Origin: Deminuibacter sp966424055
Lineage (GTDB): Bacteria; Bacteroidota; Bacteroidia; Chitinophagales; Chitinophagaceae
Direction: 5' to 3'
Assembly: GCA_966424055.1 (NCBI GenBank)
Contig: CBJLMB010000005.1
Span: 124,001-188,000 of the forward strand
DNA: 64,000 nt
Under the pieces are notes generated by a model. It did not search any database. It saw nothing but the letters and a program-made list of their open reading frames with translations, and was not told where the DNA came from. A program made the translations under genes and the position numbers. Of the stretch, positions 8,183-17,174 are shown piece after piece. How positions within the stretch are numbered: position 1 is the first letter of the stretch; every line of letters starts with the position of its first letter.

Positions 8183-9376
8183 TTAGTTACAGCTACCCAA
8201 TTGAATACCCGCCGCAACTGCGATAGTGCCTGTATTACCACAAACCAGGTTGCCGGGAGCATAGGTAGAATAGGTCTGGTACATGCGGATGCCTACATCG
8301 GTATTGGCGCCAAGTGTATTGTTCTTGATATAAACCAGCGAATTTTCTACCGGGTTGGTTTTACGTGTATCTACCATGATACTGGCCATGCCGTTAACCG
8401 TACGGCCGCCGAGGCTGCCACTGTTAGCGATATTGTTTTTTTCAATATCCAGCTTGCCCGAGCCCAGTACCAGTATACCCAGTGCGTAGGTGTTCCTTAT
8501 GGTATTGTCGTGTACATTGGCATGTGTATACCCACCCAGGCTGATGCCATTGCCCTGGTCAGTATTGTATTCAAAGCCGCAGTTGGAAACGGTATTGCTG
8601 TATATTTCATTTGTACCCATATCGGCACCTGACAGCTGGATACCGCTTCTGTAAGTGCTGTCTATGGTCATATGGTGAACAGTGATATTACCCAGGCGCA
8701 AGGGTTTGGGATAGATCATCGTGCCATTGCAGCTGACACCCCTGGTTCCATTGGGATCGGTGCTGCCGAGGTACATACCTTCCTGGTTTACATTTTTAAT
8801 ACGGCCGTCATGGATATTGATATCATGAATAGTCCAGTTGGGATATTGTAGACTATCTGTACAGCTGACTTCCTGTTTCACCCAGTAGCCATAGGTTTTA
8901 TGGGCAATATCCACATTCGCCACTTCAATATTGGATGAACGGCCCGAAATGGTAATACCCACCCCAGAATTATCGGTGGTGGCAATGCGAAAACCATAAC
9001 TGTCTTTTGTTCCGGTACCGGTAAGCTTGATATACCGGCAATTGATCAGCGCAAACCCACTGGTCATTTGTACCTGCGAAGCCTCATTGATGATCACCAG
9101 CGGGCTCGAGGCTGTTCCATAAAAATTTTCCAGCGAGCAATAGCTCCAGCTGCCTTTCAGCACCAGCGTATCGCCTGCACTGTAACTAAAACGGGTACCG
9201 TTTGCATACATGCCTTTATCATTACCCTGCACCAGCGCAATACGGTTGTGTTTTGCAGCGGGTGTACCTGTGGCAGGACTTGTAACAGGAGGAGTGGTTG
9301 ATTTTTCCGGCGGTTGTTGATTTGTTTTAGAGCAGGCGCATAAGGCCAGTACAACACAAAAGGATAATTGTTTCAT
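8183..9376 (-). CDS. right-handed parallel beta-helix lipoprotein
   Basis: The 397-residue protein has a lipoprotein signal (MKQLSFCVVLALCACSK, Cys at residue 13 or 15) and a Pro/Thr-rich linker. From about residue 80 come repeated short coils of the pectate-lyase type with Asn ladders: INCRYIKLTGTGTKDS, NIEVANVDIAHKTYG, ITVHHMTIDSTYRSGIQLSG, NEIYSNTVSNCGF, ANVHDNTIRNTYALGI. This is the right-handed beta-helix fold found in polysaccharide lyases and surface adhesins. No catalytic residues could be assigned, so enzyme or binding protein is open. It would be anchored in the outer membrane. A strong terminator follows. Confidence 0.75.
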   Translation of the reverse strand: MKQLSFCVVLALCACSKTNQQPPEKSTTPPVTSPATGTPAAKHNRIALVQGNDKGMYANGTRFSYSAGDTLVLKGSWSYCSLENFYGTASSPLVIINEASQVQMTSGFALINCRYIKLTGTGTKDSYGFRIATTDNSGVGITISGRSSNIEVANVDIAHKTYGYWVKQEVSCTDSLQYPNWTIHDINIHDGRIKNVNQEGMYLGSTDPNGTRGVSCNGTMIYPKPLRLGNITVHHMTIDSTYRSGIQLSGADMGTNEIYSNTVSNCGFEYNTDQGNGISLGGYTHANVHDNTIRNTYALGILVLGSGKLDIEKNNIANSGSLGGRTVNGMASIMVDTRKTNPVENSLVYIKNNTLGANTDVGIRMYQTYSTYAPGNLVCGNTGTIAVAAGIQLGSCN

Positions 9377-9959
9377 TGGTTTTTTCAGATAAAAGATTTT
9401 TCTTAATCAATATAAGGATATCGTATGGACTGTTTTCCAGGTAAAGCTACAATGCAGCCCTGGTAAAAGCCAGCTGATGCGAACAAAAAATATACCGGAG
9501 CCATCTTCATATTAGCAGAAAGAAAATGTCTGCCATTGTTTTTATCTAACAGCGCTGCTGATTTTTAATAAGTACACTTATAAAATAAAAAGATAGTGTT
9601 GCTATGTTGAAATAATGGAATAACACTGTTTATACCCTGCTTCAAAAATCGTTACTGGATTTAAGTTGATTATATCTGACAATTATTTACATTTATCTTG
9701 CCCGAATTGCTATCGGTTCTGCTGCTGCACAAAAGAAAAAAAACATAGGAAAACCCGCAAAGGGCGGAAAAAAAATATTTTTTTTAGGCAGGGGTATGAA
9801 AATCTTCCGCCAGTGGTGTGTTAATTACCTGTGTGATAAAAATGCTTGAACAATAACAGGGCATCGAGATGCCCTCAATACCGGTATGTATCAACATATG
9901 CGTAAAACATTTATTCTATATCAGCATAACCACGGCAGCTTGCCGCTAAAAAAACAATC
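9377..9959. other. 583-bp intergenic region, possible promoter
   Basis: AT-rich stretch between divergent genes. At 9693-9700 TTATCTTG is one base short of the Bacteroidota -7 element (TAnnTTTG); no good -33 partner is spaced correctly. No coding frame, repeat or strong hairpin was seen. Confidence 0.3.
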
Positions 9960-11285
9960 ATGGAAAGAAGAAGTTTTATCCGGAACGGAGGTCTTGCTGC
10001 AGCAGGACTTGGTTTTTCTTCGCTGAACTGGCCGCTGGGCGGCAGCATTATTGCGCCCAGCGATAAGCTGGTGATAGGTATAATGGGTACCAATGGCCGG
10101 GGATTGGAGCATATCAAGGCTTTTACCAAAATACCCGGTGTGGAAATTGCCTATATCTGCGATGTAGAAGACAATGCACTGGCCAAAGGTGTTAACCTGG
10201 TAGAAAAGATCACCGGTAAAAAGCCACAGGCAATAAAAGATTTCAGGAAGATACTCGACAATAAGCAGGTAGACGCATTGTCTATCGCCACACCCGATCA
10301 CTGGCATGCACCGGCCGCTATACTGGCCTGTGCCGCAGGTAAACATGTGTATGTTGAAAAACCATGCAGCCATAACCCGGAGGAAGGAGAGAAGTTGATC
10401 AAAGCTGCCCGCAAATACAACCGGCATGTGCAAATGGGTAACCAGCGCCGTTCTATGCCCCACCTGATAAGCGCTATGCAGCAGCTGCAGGATGGCATTA
10501 TTGGTAAAACCTATTTTGCCAGGGGATGGTATGCCAATAACCGCAAACCCATTGGCAGGGGAAAAGAAATAGCGGTGCCCGCCAACCTCGACTGGGATCT
10601 GTGGCAGGGACCGGCAACCCGCGAGCATTACCGTGATAATATAGTACACTATAACTGGCACTGGTTCTGGAACTGGGGCACCGGCGAAGCCTGCAATAAC
10701 GGGACACATGAAATTGATTGTATGCGTTGGGCATTGGGTGTGGATTACCCCACCCGGGTAGTATCAGCCGGCGGCCGCTACACCGCCAATGACGACTGGC
10801 AAACCCCAGACACGCAGGTGATCACTTTTGAATTCGGCGATAAAAGTTTTACCTGGGAAAGCCGCAGCTGCAATAATTATCCCGAAGAAGGCAGCGGCCG
10901 CGGATTTGTGATCTATGGCGAAAAAGGTACGATGGTAAACAACGGCGGCGATGATTATACCATTTTTGATGAAAAACACCAGCTGATCAAAGGGGGGAAA
11001 GATGGGCAGTCAACAGATACCATCAACCCCCTGGGCCCCGGTGAAAACCTCGACGGCTATCATTTCAGGAATTTTGTAGATGCGGTACGCAAAGGAACAG
11101 CCCTGAATGCCGAAGTAGAAGAAGGCCATAAAAGCGTATTGCTTTGCCATTTGGGTAATATTTCGCAAAGGGTGAAAAGATCACTGAACTGTGATCCCGC
11201 AAAGGGCGGTATTATATTACAGGATAAAGAGGCGATGCAGTTGTGGACAAGGCAATACCAGCCCGGCTGGGAGCCCGTGATATAG
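9960..11285 (+). CDS. Gfo/Idh/MocA-family oxidoreductase, Tat-exported
   Basis: The 441-residue protein begins with a twin-arginine signal (MERRSFIRNGGLAAAGLGFSS), so it is folded in the cytoplasm and exported. The Rossmann part reads LVIGIMGTNGRGLEHIKAF and IAYICDVEDNAL; the family signature is ATPDHWHAPAAILACAAGKHVYVEKP. Lys of VEKP is the conserved catalytic-site lysine. The C-terminal half (TGEACNNGTHEIDCMRWALGVDYPTRV) is the substrate domain. Bacteroidota carry many such exported NAD(P)-dependent sugar oxidoreductases. The next gene, 44 bp downstream, is also Tat-exported and is a sugar isomerase-like protein, so the pair probably works on one carbohydrate. Confidence 0.9.
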   Translation: MERRSFIRNGGLAAAGLGFSSLNWPLGGSIIAPSDKLVIGIMGTNGRGLEHIKAFTKIPGVEIAYICDVEDNALAKGVNLVEKITGKKPQAIKDFRKILDNKQVDALSIATPDHWHAPAAILACAAGKHVYVEKPCSHNPEEGEKLIKAARKYNRHVQMGNQRRSMPHLISAMQQLQDGIIGKTYFARGWYANNRKPIGRGKEIAVPANLDWDLWQGPATREHYRDNIVHYNWHWFWNWGTGEACNNGTHEIDCMRWALGVDYPTRVVSAGGRYTANDDWQTPDTQVITFEFGDKSFTWESRSCNNYPEEGSGRGFVIYGEKGTMVNNGGDDYTIFDEKHQLIKGGKDGQSTDTINPLGPGENLDGYHFRNFVDAVRKGTALNAEVEEGHKSVLLCHLGNISQRVKRSLNCDPAKGGIILQDKEAMQLWTRQYQPGWEPVI

Positions 11286-11329
11286 CATTGTTGCCTTATT
11301 ATATTATTGTTTAAAAATAAAAAGCATAT

Positions 11330-12178
11330 ATGTTCTCCAGAAGAAAGTTTATACGTAACACCGCACTGGGCATGGCTGGCACAGTAGCCATCCCGCGGCT
11401 GAACTATGCAGCCGGTACCACAAACGCTGTGAAAGACCATCCTGCCGGGCTGCCTGTAGGCATTGCCGGTTATACATTTGCCAAACTTTCACTGGATGCC
11501 GGCATTGCCATTATGCAAAAGCTGGACCTGCATTATCTTTCTATAAAAGATATTCATTTGCCACTGAACAGTTCAGATGAAAAAATAGCAGCAACGCTTG
11601 CACAGCTACGCAATGCCAATATACAGGTATACACAGTAGGCGTGATTTATATGAAAACCAAACAGGCCGTGGATGAGGCATTCACGTATGCAAAAAAATG
11701 CGGGGTAAGCATGATGGTAGGCGTGCCAATCTACGACCTGCTGGATTATGCCGAGCAGCAGGTAAAAAATTACAATATCAGGCTGGCTATCCACAACCAT
11801 GGCCCGGAGGATGCGTTGTATCCTGGTCCTAAAGAAGTATACGACCGCATCCGCAACCGCGATGCGCGTATGGGGCTTTGCCTGGACATTGGCCATGCCA
11901 CCCGCGCAGGTGTTCAGCCCGATAAAGCCGTGCTTGAATATGGCAACCGTATTTTCGACCTGCATATCAAAGATGTGACCGCCGCAGAAAAAAATGGTAA
12001 GGCTATTGAAATAGGCCGGGGTGTGATCGATTTTCCTGCTTTGATAAAAGCATTACATACAATAAAATACCCGGGCGTATGCAGCATTGAATTTGAAAAA
12101 GACATGACTGATCCGCTGACCGGTATTGCAGAATCAGCCGGCTTTTTTAAAGGTGTGCTGGTGGCAGAAGAGAAATAA
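11330..12178 (+). CDS. sugar phosphate isomerase/epimerase-like TIM barrel, Tat-exported
   Basis: The 282-residue protein starts with a Tat signal (MFSRRKFIRNTALGMAG). The rest is an AP-endonuclease-2/xylose-isomerase-like TIM barrel: GIAGYTFAKLSLDAGI, YLSIKDIHLP, LAIHNHGPEDALYPGP, MGLCLDIGHATRAGV, IFDLHIKDVTAAEKNGK, and YPGVCSIEFEKD. The His, Asp and Glu at these strand ends are the usual metal ligands. It follows the Gfo/Idh/MocA gene by 44 bp and is likely co-transcribed with it in an exported sugar-conversion module. A strong terminator follows at 12213. Confidence 0.85.
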   Translation: MFSRRKFIRNTALGMAGTVAIPRLNYAAGTTNAVKDHPAGLPVGIAGYTFAKLSLDAGIAIMQKLDLHYLSIKDIHLPLNSSDEKIAATLAQLRNANIQVYTVGVIYMKTKQAVDEAFTYAKKCGVSMMVGVPIYDLLDYAEQQVKNYNIRLAIHNHGPEDALYPGPKEVYDRIRNRDARMGLCLDIGHATRAGVQPDKAVLEYGNRIFDLHIKDVTAAEKNGKAIEIGRGVIDFPALIKALHTIKYPGVCSIEFEKDMTDPLTGIAESAGFFKGVLVAEEK

Positions 12179-12212
12179 AGAACAGGATAAGCCTGCAGGC
12201 ATCATTGATACA

Positions 12213-12244
12213 GCCTGGTCACAACCTGGTGGCCAGGCCTTTTT
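12213..12244 (+). terminator. intrinsic terminator
   Basis: A 10-bp stem (12213-12222 with 12229-12238, one G-T pair), 6-nt loop AACCTG, then CTTTTT. It ends the two-gene sugar module and overlaps the end of the convergent response-regulator gene. Confidence 0.85.
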
Positions 12245-12656
12245 ATTGCAGCAACTGCAGATCGTCTACAATTTTTTTGATGGAAAGCTCTGTAAGCGGT
12301 TTTACAATATAGCCTGCAATAATGGGGTATTGCTTCGAGCGTTCTATATCTTCAATATGAGAAGAGGAGCTGAAAATATAAATAAGCGGGTGATAATCGC
12401 CTGCAAACTGTAATTGCTGAAACTGGTCTAAAAACTCCCAGCCGTTCACCACAGGCATATTCAGGTCGAGCAATATCAGGCGGGGCAATTGTTCTGTAGC
12501 CTGGTGATGATTGATGAAAAAACTGATGGCTTCTTTACCGTTGTAAAATTTAAGCACCGCATGCGCAATACCGGAATGTTCAATCACTTTATCGCTGATA
12601 AACTGACAAATCTGGTCATCGTCTATAATGGCTACGATATTAAACAATAAAGACAT
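12243..12656 (-). CDS. single-domain response regulator (CheY-like)
   Basis: The 137-residue protein is a lone receiver domain. It has the acidic pair IIDDDQICQF near residues 10-17, the phosphorylated Asp in LILLDLNMPVVNGWEF, a Ser switch residue in IYIFSSSSHIED and the Lys in GYIVKPLTELSI. There is no output domain, so it would signal by protein contact, probably to a histidine kinase phosphorelay. No kinase is adjacent; the partner is elsewhere. Confidence 0.85.
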   Translation of the reverse strand: MSLLFNIVAIIDDDQICQFISDKVIEHSGIAHAVLKFYNGKEAISFFINHHQATEQLPRLILLDLNMPVVNGWEFLDQFQQLQFAGDYHPLIYIFSSSSHIEDIERSKQYPIIAGYIVKPLTELSIKKIVDDLQLLQ

Positions 12657-12908
12657 ACAACAATAGTGAACTGGTCGACCGGCATCTGCTTTTAAAATGG
12701 AATATCATATAAAAATACAATTATTTGGGCGTAATCGCGCAACATGATACAAGTTAATAATATAAGCAGCAGAGCAGGCTGGCCGGTTGTGCAGCACCGG
12801 CAACTAAAAGAAGGTTTGTGCAGGGCAACACCGCTGGCGTGTACACCAACCTGCTCAATGGCCATTAACTGGTGCTGAGTGATGTAATGAAACGGTGAGA
12901 AAACCGTC

Positions 12909-15383
12909 TTAATTGCTGCCCATATCCGGGGGATTGTTCAGGTAATTGTCGTTGTCTTTGTTCTTTTTAAATTCCAGCTTACCGAATTTATAAGTGAAGC
13001 TGATACCGAACGAGCGGTAAGGCACCTGGCGCAGGTAATAAGAATTGTAGTTATTGGTAACAACCGTTGTCACCTGGTTGATATACCTGCTGAAAGGATT
13101 GGTGGCCGTAATACCCAGGCTGGCATTTTTATTCCAGAACTGCTTCCTGAAAGCAAAAGTATAACTGAGCTGCTGGGCCTGCATACCCTGTACATTTTTG
13201 AATGAAGAACGGAAATCGCCAAAGGCTTCCACAACAAGATTGTGCGGAAACTGGTAACCCGCATTTATATTCAGCCGCCAGTTAAGTCCGTTCGTTATGG
13301 CGCCATTGTTGAGATCGTTCACCACATGCCTGTTGAACACCATAAAATTTTCCCTGATAGTAAGTGCTTTGGTCAGCGGTACAGATCCTGTTATGATCAG
13401 CCCGGTATTGTACTCCCTGCCTACATTCTGGCGGTTGGTGACAGATACATTCTGGTAAACCGAATCACCCACCTGATAGCTGGGATAGAACAGGGTATAA
13501 GGTTTGATATCGTTCGAATTGATGCGTTCCATCAAACCGATATAAATATTGCCGCCCTTATTGAATCTCCTCGCATAACCCAGCTCAAAATTTTTACCTA
13601 TTTCCGGTTTCAGCAATGGATTGCCTGTGGTGATATTGTATGGGTCGCTCAGGTTTAAGAACGGATTCAGTTCGCGGTATTCAGGCCGCTCTATCCGCCT
13701 GGTAAAAGCCAGCTTAACAGTTTGGTCATTGCCGAACTGGTGCGAGAATATAATAGAAGGCATCCATGTTCCGTAAGAAGGGATGGTGGTATTGGGAAAA
13801 TCGATGGCAAGATGCGTGTATTCGTACCGGAGGCCTGCTTTTACATCCAGGTAATTCAATAACCTGAAACTGCCGGAAATATACCCTGCATACACACGCA
13901 TTTTGTAGTGCAGGGTGTAGGATTGTTTGGGATCGTACAGGAATTGGCCTGCATCAGGGTTTAGCACCTGTACATCTGCAATACTGCTGATATCCTGTAA
14001 TATGGTTTTAACGCCGGTTTCCAGTTGTATTTTATCATTAACCGGGTGGGTATAATCTATTGCGATCTCCGTTTGCCTGTCTTTACCAGGATTGTTACTG
14101 AACGAACCAGTGTAGGGATGTTGCTGGTTTTTATAAGCCTGCGACTGAAAATAATAACTGAAAGGATCACCATAGCTGGCATCGTAGCGTATATCGAGTG
14201 TTTGCCCGTCTTTGCGGAATTTATGGGTATAATCAACGCTCCAGTCGAATGAATTATTTCTTGCGTGGCTATTGCTGTTGCGGTAGCTGAACAGGTCGGC
14301 GATGATCTGCTGCTGTTTATCCTGTGTCTGCGATTCCTGGCTGTTCCAGCCATCATTTTTATTGGCAAAATGATTGTAGGAGAATGCGGTGGTGATATTA
14401 TCCTGTTTAGAAGGGCTCCAGTCGAAGCCTATCCCTGCCTGGTAGCCATTGCGGTTAAAATTATTGTAACCATCCTGCAATAAGCGGGTAACAGCGCCTG
14501 TACTGTCGCCGGAAGTCCTGTTCTGTCTGAAAGGTGTTTTGGAAACCAGCTGCGCATTGCCATTGAAAAAACTATGTATGCCCAGGTTATTGTGACGGAA
14601 ATTCAGGCTTAGCGCACCGTTTTCCAGCCTGGTGCCGGCAGACAGGTTGATATTGCCGTTGATACCCTGCATTTTGTTATCCCTGAGTATGATGTTGATG
14701 ATGCCACCAGTGCCCTGCGCATCGTATTTGGCGCCCGGTGTGGTAATGGCTTCAATACTTTTGATCTGGCTGGCGGGTATGGATGCCAGTGCATCGGCAA
14801 GACTGTTGCCAAACATACTGGATGGTTTGCCATTGATCAGGAAACGGATATTGCTGTTGCCTTGTAATTCTACATTGCCGTCTATATCCACATTTACCTG
14901 CGGTACTTTTTTCAGTACATCTATGGCCACACCACCCTGCGATGTAACATCGTTGGTGACATTGTAAACGATCTTATCTACTTTGTTCTGTACTACCGGC
15001 GCACGGGCAGTGACCACCACCTGCTGCAGGTTATTGCTACCGGCAGGCATCAGCAATATTCTGCCAAGGTCGGCAGCGGGATGTGCGGCATTCAGGGTCA
15101 CTTGATTTTTTACCTGTGGTGTATAGCCGATAAAATCAATGGTCACTTTATATGTACCATAGGGAATATTGTGTACGCTGAATGCACCTTTTGCATTGAC
15201 TGTTGCACCGTTGACGGTTTTCCCGGTTGTGAGGTCGAGTATGGCGATGGTGGCATATTCTACCGGTGATCGGGTATTGGCATCGGAAACAGTGCCCGAA
15301 ATTTTGGTACCGGAAGTATTATCCTGTCCGTAGATCAGTGTTGCCAGTAAAAGTGCTGTAACAGTAAAATAAATATTCCTCAT
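12909..15383 (-). CDS. outer-membrane beta-barrel receptor with carboxypeptidase-regulatory domain
   Basis: The ATG at 15383 is chosen because MRNIYFTVTALLLATLIYGQ is a clear signal peptide; the frame extends 35 codons upstream without family resemblance. The mature protein (824 aa with signal) has a CarboxypepD_reg-like domain (KISGTVSDANTRSPVEYATI, YGTYKVTIDFIGY). A plug-like domain follows (VVQNKVDKIVYNV, GGVAIDVLKKVPQVNVD, IRFLINGKPSSMFG, ITTPGAKYDAQGTGGIINII), then a large barrel ending SFGISFTYKFGKLEF. This is the outer membrane beta-barrel family related to TonB-dependent transporters. The cargo is unknown; no SusD-like partner is adjacent. Confidence 0.88.
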   Translation of the reverse strand: MRNIYFTVTALLLATLIYGQDNTSGTKISGTVSDANTRSPVEYATIAILDLTTGKTVNGATVNAKGAFSVHNIPYGTYKVTIDFIGYTPQVKNQVTLNAAHPAADLGRILLMPAGSNNLQQVVVTARAPVVQNKVDKIVYNVTNDVTSQGGVAIDVLKKVPQVNVDIDGNVELQGNSNIRFLINGKPSSMFGNSLADALASIPASQIKSIEAITTPGAKYDAQGTGGIINIILRDNKMQGINGNINLSAGTRLENGALSLNFRHNNLGIHSFFNGNAQLVSKTPFRQNRTSGDSTGAVTRLLQDGYNNFNRNGYQAGIGFDWSPSKQDNITTAFSYNHFANKNDGWNSQESQTQDKQQQIIADLFSYRNSNSHARNNSFDWSVDYTHKFRKDGQTLDIRYDASYGDPFSYYFQSQAYKNQQHPYTGSFSNNPGKDRQTEIAIDYTHPVNDKIQLETGVKTILQDISSIADVQVLNPDAGQFLYDPKQSYTLHYKMRVYAGYISGSFRLLNYLDVKAGLRYEYTHLAIDFPNTTIPSYGTWMPSIIFSHQFGNDQTVKLAFTRRIERPEYRELNPFLNLSDPYNITTGNPLLKPEIGKNFELGYARRFNKGGNIYIGLMERINSNDIKPYTLFYPSYQVGDSVYQNVSVTNRQNVGREYNTGLIITGSVPLTKALTIRENFMVFNRHVVNDLNNGAITNGLNWRLNINAGYQFPHNLVVEAFGDFRSSFKNVQGMQAQQLSYTFAFRKQFWNKNASLGITATNPFSRYINQVTTVVTNNYNSYYLRQVPYRSFGISFTYKFGKLEFKKNKDNDNYLNNPPDMGSN

Positions 15384-15605
15384 CAGAACAATTGTATAGA
15401 TAATAAGCAAAACTGCGATACAATTTTGTAGTGAATCTGAAGTTGCGGAAGCCTGGCAGCAAGTGAGCAACCTGAAAGCGGGAAGCATGGAATGATGACC
15501 ATTTCCTTAACCATGTAACTGCGGTCATTGTAATGCTAACAGGTGTTGGCCCTGTACAGTGATACGGTTGAGGGGAGGGCACCACTGTTTTTGCGCTGGG
15601 CAGTT

Positions 15606-15613
15606 TATATTTG
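15606..15613 (+). promoter_or_regulatory. possible -7 element for VOC gene
   Basis: TATATTTG fits the Bacteroidota -7 consensus TAnnTTTG exactly, 22 bp before the ATG at 15635. The nearest TTTG (15590-15593) is only 12 bp upstream, shorter than the usual 17-20 bp spacer, so support is partial. Confidence 0.35.
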
Positions 15614-15634
15614 GCAGTAGATTTAACACAGCAT

Positions 15635-15985
15635 ATGAAAGTAAAACGTATTGTAGCCAATATCGCTGCCCCTGACCCGGCTGCAGCCCGTCGTTTTTAT
15701 AAAGAAATACTTGGACTGGATCTGCTGATGGATCATGGCTGGATCTGTACCTATGGTACTGATACCAGGGCAGCAGTGCAGGTAAGTATTGCTGCACAGG
15801 GTGGATCGGGAACGGCCGTTCCCGACCTGTCTATTGAAGTAGACGACCTGGAAGAAGCGCTGCGCAGGGTGCAGCAGGCTGGTATCCCTGTTGAATACGG
15901 TCCTGCTGATGAACCCTGGGGTGTGCGGCGTTTTTATGTACGCGATCCTTTTGGTAAGTTAATCAATATACTTGCTCATATCTGA
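15635..15985 (+). CDS. VOC-family (glyoxalase/bleomycin-resistance fold) protein
   Basis: A single-domain VOC protein of 116 residues from the ATG at 15635. It has the paired beta-alpha-beta modules: IVANIAAPDPAAARRFYKEI then LGLDLLMD in the first half, and LSIEVDDLEEALRRVQQAGI, GPADEPWGVRRFYVRDPFG and LINILAHI in the second. Members bind a metal and act as isomerases, dioxygenases or antibiotic-binding proteins; the activity here is not predictable. It ends next to the Wadjet operon, to which it is convergent. Confidence 0.85.
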   Translation: MKVKRIVANIAAPDPAAARRFYKEILGLDLLMDHGWICTYGTDTRAAVQVSIAAQGGSGTAVPDLSIEVDDLEEALRRVQQAGIPVEYGPADEPWGVRRFYVRDPFGKLINILAHI

Positions 15986-16003
15986 TAAGAAGAATGGTTT
16001 GCT

Positions 16004-16024
16004 AAGTCTTGGCAGACTTTTAAA
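16004..16024. terminator. weak bidirectional hairpin
   Basis: A 6-bp perfect stem AAGTCT/AGACTT with loop TGGC, followed by TTTT. It sits between the VOC gene and the convergent end of jetD. Confidence 0.5.
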
Positions 16025-17174
16025 GTGAGTGCTCTATGCTATTGATGGCTTTTTGGACGTAAGAGGGGTCCAGCTTTTCTTGCTCAACTCTTTTTTTGCT
16101 ATCGCTTAATAATTGGTATGCCGCCAGTTCTCCAACTGTTAGAAATGAATATTTTTTGTTCTGATATTCAGCTGAAGACCATTTGTTTTTATGAAGATGA
16201 TGACTTAGGCAATGATTATCCATGCAGATGCTTATTGTATGCGGATAATTTTTACGACACCAGTCGAGCATCCAGTAACCGTTTTCATCCATATCTCCCC
16301 AGTAATATATAGCATTTTCTTGCAAAAAAGCAATATCCGTTAAAGTGCAAAGCGCCAGCCCCTCAGTACAAATAGCGAAAGCATTTTTTCTTTCAGGTAG
16401 CATATACAACGCTGTTTCATTTTCAACGAGCCATATTTCTGTGACGGTCCATTTTACTCGGCTTAACGTGAAAGCTGAGAGGCCTACTTCTGGCATATCG
16501 GGTGTGTAATGAAGCATTAGGTCTTTATCAAGCCATCTGCATGGAAACAAGAAAGCCTTTTGCCTGAATGGTAACAATTTTTCTAATCGTTTTTCCGGTT
16601 GTTCTGCTAGTTTTTTATCAAAATGCTTAAGTAGGGATACAATAAGCGTTTCTTCAATTTCGATCAGTTTTGTGTCTATTGGAATCGGCAGATTTCTTAT
16701 ATAATGATTGCTTACATCGTGAAGTAATAAATGGTCTGTAGTATTGCAGATATTTTGCCAATCAACAAAAGGTTTTAGCAGGATGGTAATATTTTGGAGT
16801 AGCCATTCTTTTATTTCTGGGTGCCAGCTCAGCAGTTGCTGAATGAGTGCTTTAAATTGAGCAACTTCTGCTTCTTTTTGAAGAAAAAGAACAAAATCAT
16901 CCGCTGTAGCAAAGCTGAAAGAATCAATCCTGGTCTGTACGCCGTGGGCTTTTTCATTTTTTGTTTTATATTCTAGAACATATCCATGGCCTATAAATTC
17001 CTTTGATTGACTGATTAAGATTCCGGTCTCTGCAGGTCGAGCTTTAAAATCATCAGATACTTTTTTGTCTGCTCTTATTACCATGGGAAACAAAGAATCA
17101 CCTGTAATAATACTTTTCAGGTAAGTTTTATACTTATTAGCTGCTTTTTGCTTCAGTTTGTCAAATGTGATCAT
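16020..17174 (-). CDS. jetD: Wadjet nuclease subunit JetD (DUF3322/DUF2220)
   Basis: Last gene of the Wadjet operon, 384 residues. The C-terminal part has the Toprim-like DxD motif YYWGDMDENGYWMLDW, followed by KNYPHTISICMDNH, matching the catalytic region of JetD/MksG. The N-terminal ~180 residues fit the DUF3322 arm region. In characterised systems JetD is the topoisomerase VI-like nuclease that cuts circular DNA extruded by JetABC. Its start overlaps the jetC stop by 4 bp (ATGA). Its base composition is visibly more AT-rich (about 40% GC in a sampled line) than jetC (about 57% in a sampled line), suggesting this end of the operon has a different history. Confidence 0.92.
   Translation of the reverse strand: MITFDKLKQKAANKYKTYLKSIITGDSLFPMVIRADKKVSDDFKARPAETGILISQSKEFIGHGYVLEYKTKNEKAHGVQTRIDSFSFATADDFVLFLQKEAEVAQFKALIQQLLSWHPEIKEWLLQNITILLKPFVDWQNICNTTDHLLLHDVSNHYIRNLPIPIDTKLIEIEETLIVSLLKHFDKKLAEQPEKRLEKLLPFRQKAFLFPCRWLDKDLMLHYTPDMPEVGLSAFTLSRVKWTVTEIWLVENETALYMLPERKNAFAICTEGLALCTLTDIAFLQENAIYYWGDMDENGYWMLDWCRKNYPHTISICMDNHCLSHHLHKNKWSSAEYQNKKYSFLTVGELAAYQLLSDSKKRVEQEKLDPSYVQKAINSIEHSL

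Noticed and set aside
8162..8632. 156-codon plus-strand frame opposite the beta-helix gene
   Set aside because: It is a shadow of the repetitive beta-helix coding sequence and has no independent features.
9921..10709. 262-codon minus-strand frame opposite the Gfo/Idh/MocA gene
   Set aside because: Shadow of a clearly conserved gene; no family resemblance.
12780..12900. Short open stretch (QGNTAGVYTNLLNGH) between the response regulator and receptor genes
   Set aside because: Too short, no start or neighbour context, and nothing recognised.
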